From assembly GCA_016808115.1 (NCBI GenBank), contig JAEQBH010006843.1, forward strand, positions 1 through 64,000: a DNA stretch of 64,000 nt, in the 5' to 3' direction. Source of the DNA: Tetrastigma voinierianum. Lineage: Eukaryota > Streptophyta > Magnoliopsida > Vitales > Vitaceae. A program made the translations under genes and the position numbers. The first letter of the stretch is position 1. Each line of letters opens with the position of its first letter. The notes beneath the pieces were generated by a model. It was not told where the DNA came from, did no database searches, and saw only the letters and a list, made by a program, of their open reading frames with translations. This document shows, piece after piece, positions 61,436-64,000 of this stretch.

Positions 61436-63440
61436 TGTAAGACTCGAGAAATTCCAATTTCTGGAAAAAAAAAGGGCAAAATCGTAATTTCGATTACAAA
61501 ATTGTTATTTTGGTTAAAAATCCGAAATTTATTCTCTAGATCTCATATGATGAAACGGATTTCACTACAAATCACCCCGCAAACTAGCTAGCACGTAAAT
61601 TTTGTCGACCCGGTGATGCCCCAATTTACACGCCGGCATCGCAAAAAGTCAAAGAAACTATTTTCGATGCATCAAAGTCACATATAACATGTACCATGTG
61701 CGATAAGTGGCATGAGTGCAGATAAACGGATGAAACACCAATGGTGATAAAGTTCAATTGTCAAAACTAGGAAATTAAGGGACGTAACGGTTTGGCTATG
61801 GGATTTGATTTAAGTCACTAAAGGACAAAACTTGGCATAGTGTCTTCTCCCTTCATTAAGCCAAGAGAAAAAAAATGTCTAGAAAACACATCCAAAGAGT
61901 CGATTTTATTTTAAGTTTAGTGTTAGTTGTCCGACTTCTAAAATATCACATCCACCGGCTTCGCTGGCCAAGAGACAAGAAGGAAAGTCGCTCTTTACGC
62001 GAAAGGGCTTTCACGGGTAATGGATTTAAGGAGTTTGTAATAAACTCCTTGGTAAGGGTTTCTCCCAACTTGGGTTTTATTCCCTCTTGCTCTTACGTAA
62101 TGTTTGAGCGACAGGCCAAGTAGAGTTGCTGACGGCCCCAAACCTGAACCGACTAATATGAAATTTTGAACAAATGGTGCACCGTGGATCGACTACCATC
62201 GCTGGGGCGTGAAATTGTATATTTATATGTTAAATCATGTAGTGATTGAAATTAGGCCGGAATGGCCGTGAAATGCGGGTTCACAAAGTGAACCGATGAA
62301 TTGTGATTTTTCGGGAATAGTAACCGAGGGTTTCACTATTCTCAAACAAAGACTCTCAAAATATATTGAAGCAAACGTATGGTCGAAAGTGATTCGGGAA
62401 TCGAATCAAGCCATGTCGATCATTAACCCGTTGAGCTAATTTTGATGTATGAATTAATTAAGAATTACATGACATGATTGTGTGATTGATATTATGTGGA
62501 TATGTGCATAAGCTTATATATTCAGACATGACAGATCAGACACTGGCATACATGCATTCCAGATATGCACCGAACACCTCAGACTATGAGTGAGCATGAG
62601 AGATGAGTCTAGAGAAAATGGTTCTGAGGGTTGTCTAAAAATATTAATTACTCCGGAGTGGTAGTCCAAATTAAAATATCAATCGCCTGGAGACTACCTA
62701 ATCGATATTCATCTGAGGGTAGTCCATAAATAAAATAATATATCAATCGCCGAGATGGTCAATGATATATATAAGATATATCAGTATCGCCCATCCAATA
62801 ACAATAATTCTCGCCATTGAGGTCAGCAGCGCGGTATCTTTATGACCTCGTGATCTGAATTAGTCATGCAGACATTCAAGCAGGATCATGCATTTGCTTG
62901 AATGTATGTTTATTTTTGAACATTGCACTGCACTTAGGTGGAGAGTAGCCCACTTAGGCGATTCCACTATTGATATTTAGGCTCATCCCTCTGTCATACA
63001 TATTTATTTTACTGGTGCATGTAATGAGTGTGCAAGGGGACGAATTCTGGCCCCAGGATTAAGGATTAGAAGAAAGCCTAAGCCACAAGCTTGGTTGATG
63101 ATATATACAAGTATGTATTGAAATGTCTAATTTTTAATATATGTATCAGAGTAAGAGTGAAAATATTGTAACCTTGGTAACTATTTGGCATATAGTCGAT
63201 TCATAGGTTGCGATGTATTGTGAGTATCGCTTAGCCCAAGTGGCCGATTACTCATGTGATTGGATATATTGATATATTGATATATTGCAATCGTTTAGAT
63301 GCATATGCAGCTTTAGCTCAAGTGTAGCCCCCGTACAAAGGAGACTCGCCCGATGCCATGAGAAATGTCGGAACACCCGACATTCACAAGTGTTTCCGCT
63401 GGTCGACGGTAGTCAACTACTCCCGGTTTGAAGCGTCACG
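61436..63440 (+). mobile_element. 5' LTR (2005 bp) of a Tekay-like element
   Basis: It starts TGTAAGACTCG and ends AAGCGTCACG (last base mutated from A). It aligns with the other three 2-kb LTRs and best with 846-2846. It is followed by a degraded iMet primer site (TTGCATCAGCCAG against TGGTATCAGAGCCAG), so it is the 5' LTR of an element that leaves the window on the right. The left flank is CTAAA. Confidence 0.88.
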
Positions 63441-64000
63441 CCTTGCATCAGCCAGTATACGGGCCACCAGTGGCTTCGAGGGGATTTAGCTAGGCCATAG
63501 TCTGAGGTATAAGAACATCACCACTGTGTGGTTCGATGTTGAGCCGCAGTATGAGATTACCTAGGAAATCACGGACAAAACTAGACACTGCATGTATGTT
63601 GGTGTGTTCTATGTGATTTGATGATTTATTGTGTGATCATGTAATGAATGATGTTTATAATATATTGCGATATGTTATGATGTTCAAAAGCAGTAAATTA
63701 GCAATTCTATTATGTTGGAACAAATCTTAGGAGTTTCATGTTGTGTAAATCGGAAATGAAAAATTGTAATCAATTTATTTGGTTTATCGGATGACAAAAT
63801 AGAATTTTTAATAAAAATTTTGGGTGTGTTAGAACACTTGAGGGTTTGGCTAAAGTGAGTAAAAATTGAAAAAATAAATAAATGAAATAAATTATAATAA
63901 ATTTATTTGAGAAAAGGAAATAAAATTTTAATAGATTTTATAGTTGAACTCATAAAAGTTTTTGAGTTGTGTGGATGTAGTATTTGGGTTATCGCATGTA
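63441..64000 (+). mobile_element. Tekay-like 5' leader
   Basis: Untranslated leader after the PBS: ATTTAGCTAGGCCATAGTCTG (63485 on), then text around GGTTCGATGTTGAGCCGCAG (63522 on), then AT-rich DNA. Gag has not started by the window end. Confidence 0.7.

Overview
The window is eukaryotic nuclear DNA from a flowering plant, almost certainly a eudicot. It holds Ty3/gypsy (Tekay-, Athila- and Tat-like) and Ty1/copia retrotransposons, an En/Spm (CACTA) element, PIF/Harbinger-like elements, an L1-type LINE and two UDP-glycosyltransferase genes of UGT71 type. There are no operons, CRISPR arrays or intact rRNA/tRNA genes. I find no undescribed molecular system. The value of the window lies in the way its elements are nested and in a few structural anomalies. 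Boundaries marked by LTR ends and target-site duplications (TSDs) are read directly from the sequence. Family names rest on recognised protein motifs.

Layout. 1-2846: the 3' end of a Tekay-like polyprotein plus its 2-kb 3' LTR. 2847-8200: AT-rich DNA with a 287-bp tandem duplication and eroded LTR-like pieces. 10337-12308: a solo LTR of the same 2-kb family with a perfect TSD (TATTT). 12940-16360: TRIM-like remnants, small duplications and a GC-richer LTR-like patch. 16364-17743 (minus): a broken UGT71-type gene. 19560-31567: a degenerate copia element cut into three pieces by a solo Athila-type LTR (TSD ATATT) and by a minus-strand gypsy solo LTR that itself carries a 4-kb non-autonomous CACTA element. 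31918-32209: microsatellites and a 3-copy repeat. 32226-49058: a probable PIF/Harbinger remnant split by a minus-strand Tat-type element (33005-48626). That element has one LTR interrupted by another 2-kb solo LTR (TSD TTCTT), an antisense ORF region, a tandem-repeat block, gag-protease-RT-RNase H-integrase remnants, and a 3.2-kb insertion in RT. 50465-51860 (plus): a second broken UGT71-type gene, followed by a 930-bp Harbinger-type MITE (TSD TTA) and a second copy of the gene's 3' end. 53506-54322: a hAT-like MITE. 55036-55905: an L1 remnant on the minus strand. 56735-60290: an Athila 5' LTR with degenerate gag-protease. 60361-61026: a 666-bp imperfect palindrome. 61436-64000: the 5' LTR and leader of a Tekay-like element that runs off the right edge.

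The only host-gene content is the pair of UGT71-like pseudogenes. They lie head to head, about 32.7 kb apart, with the transposons between them. Everything else is transposon-derived or unassigned AT-rich DNA. Scattered small indels in otherwise well conserved proteins and LTRs mean that some breaks could be consensus errors in the assembly rather than biology.
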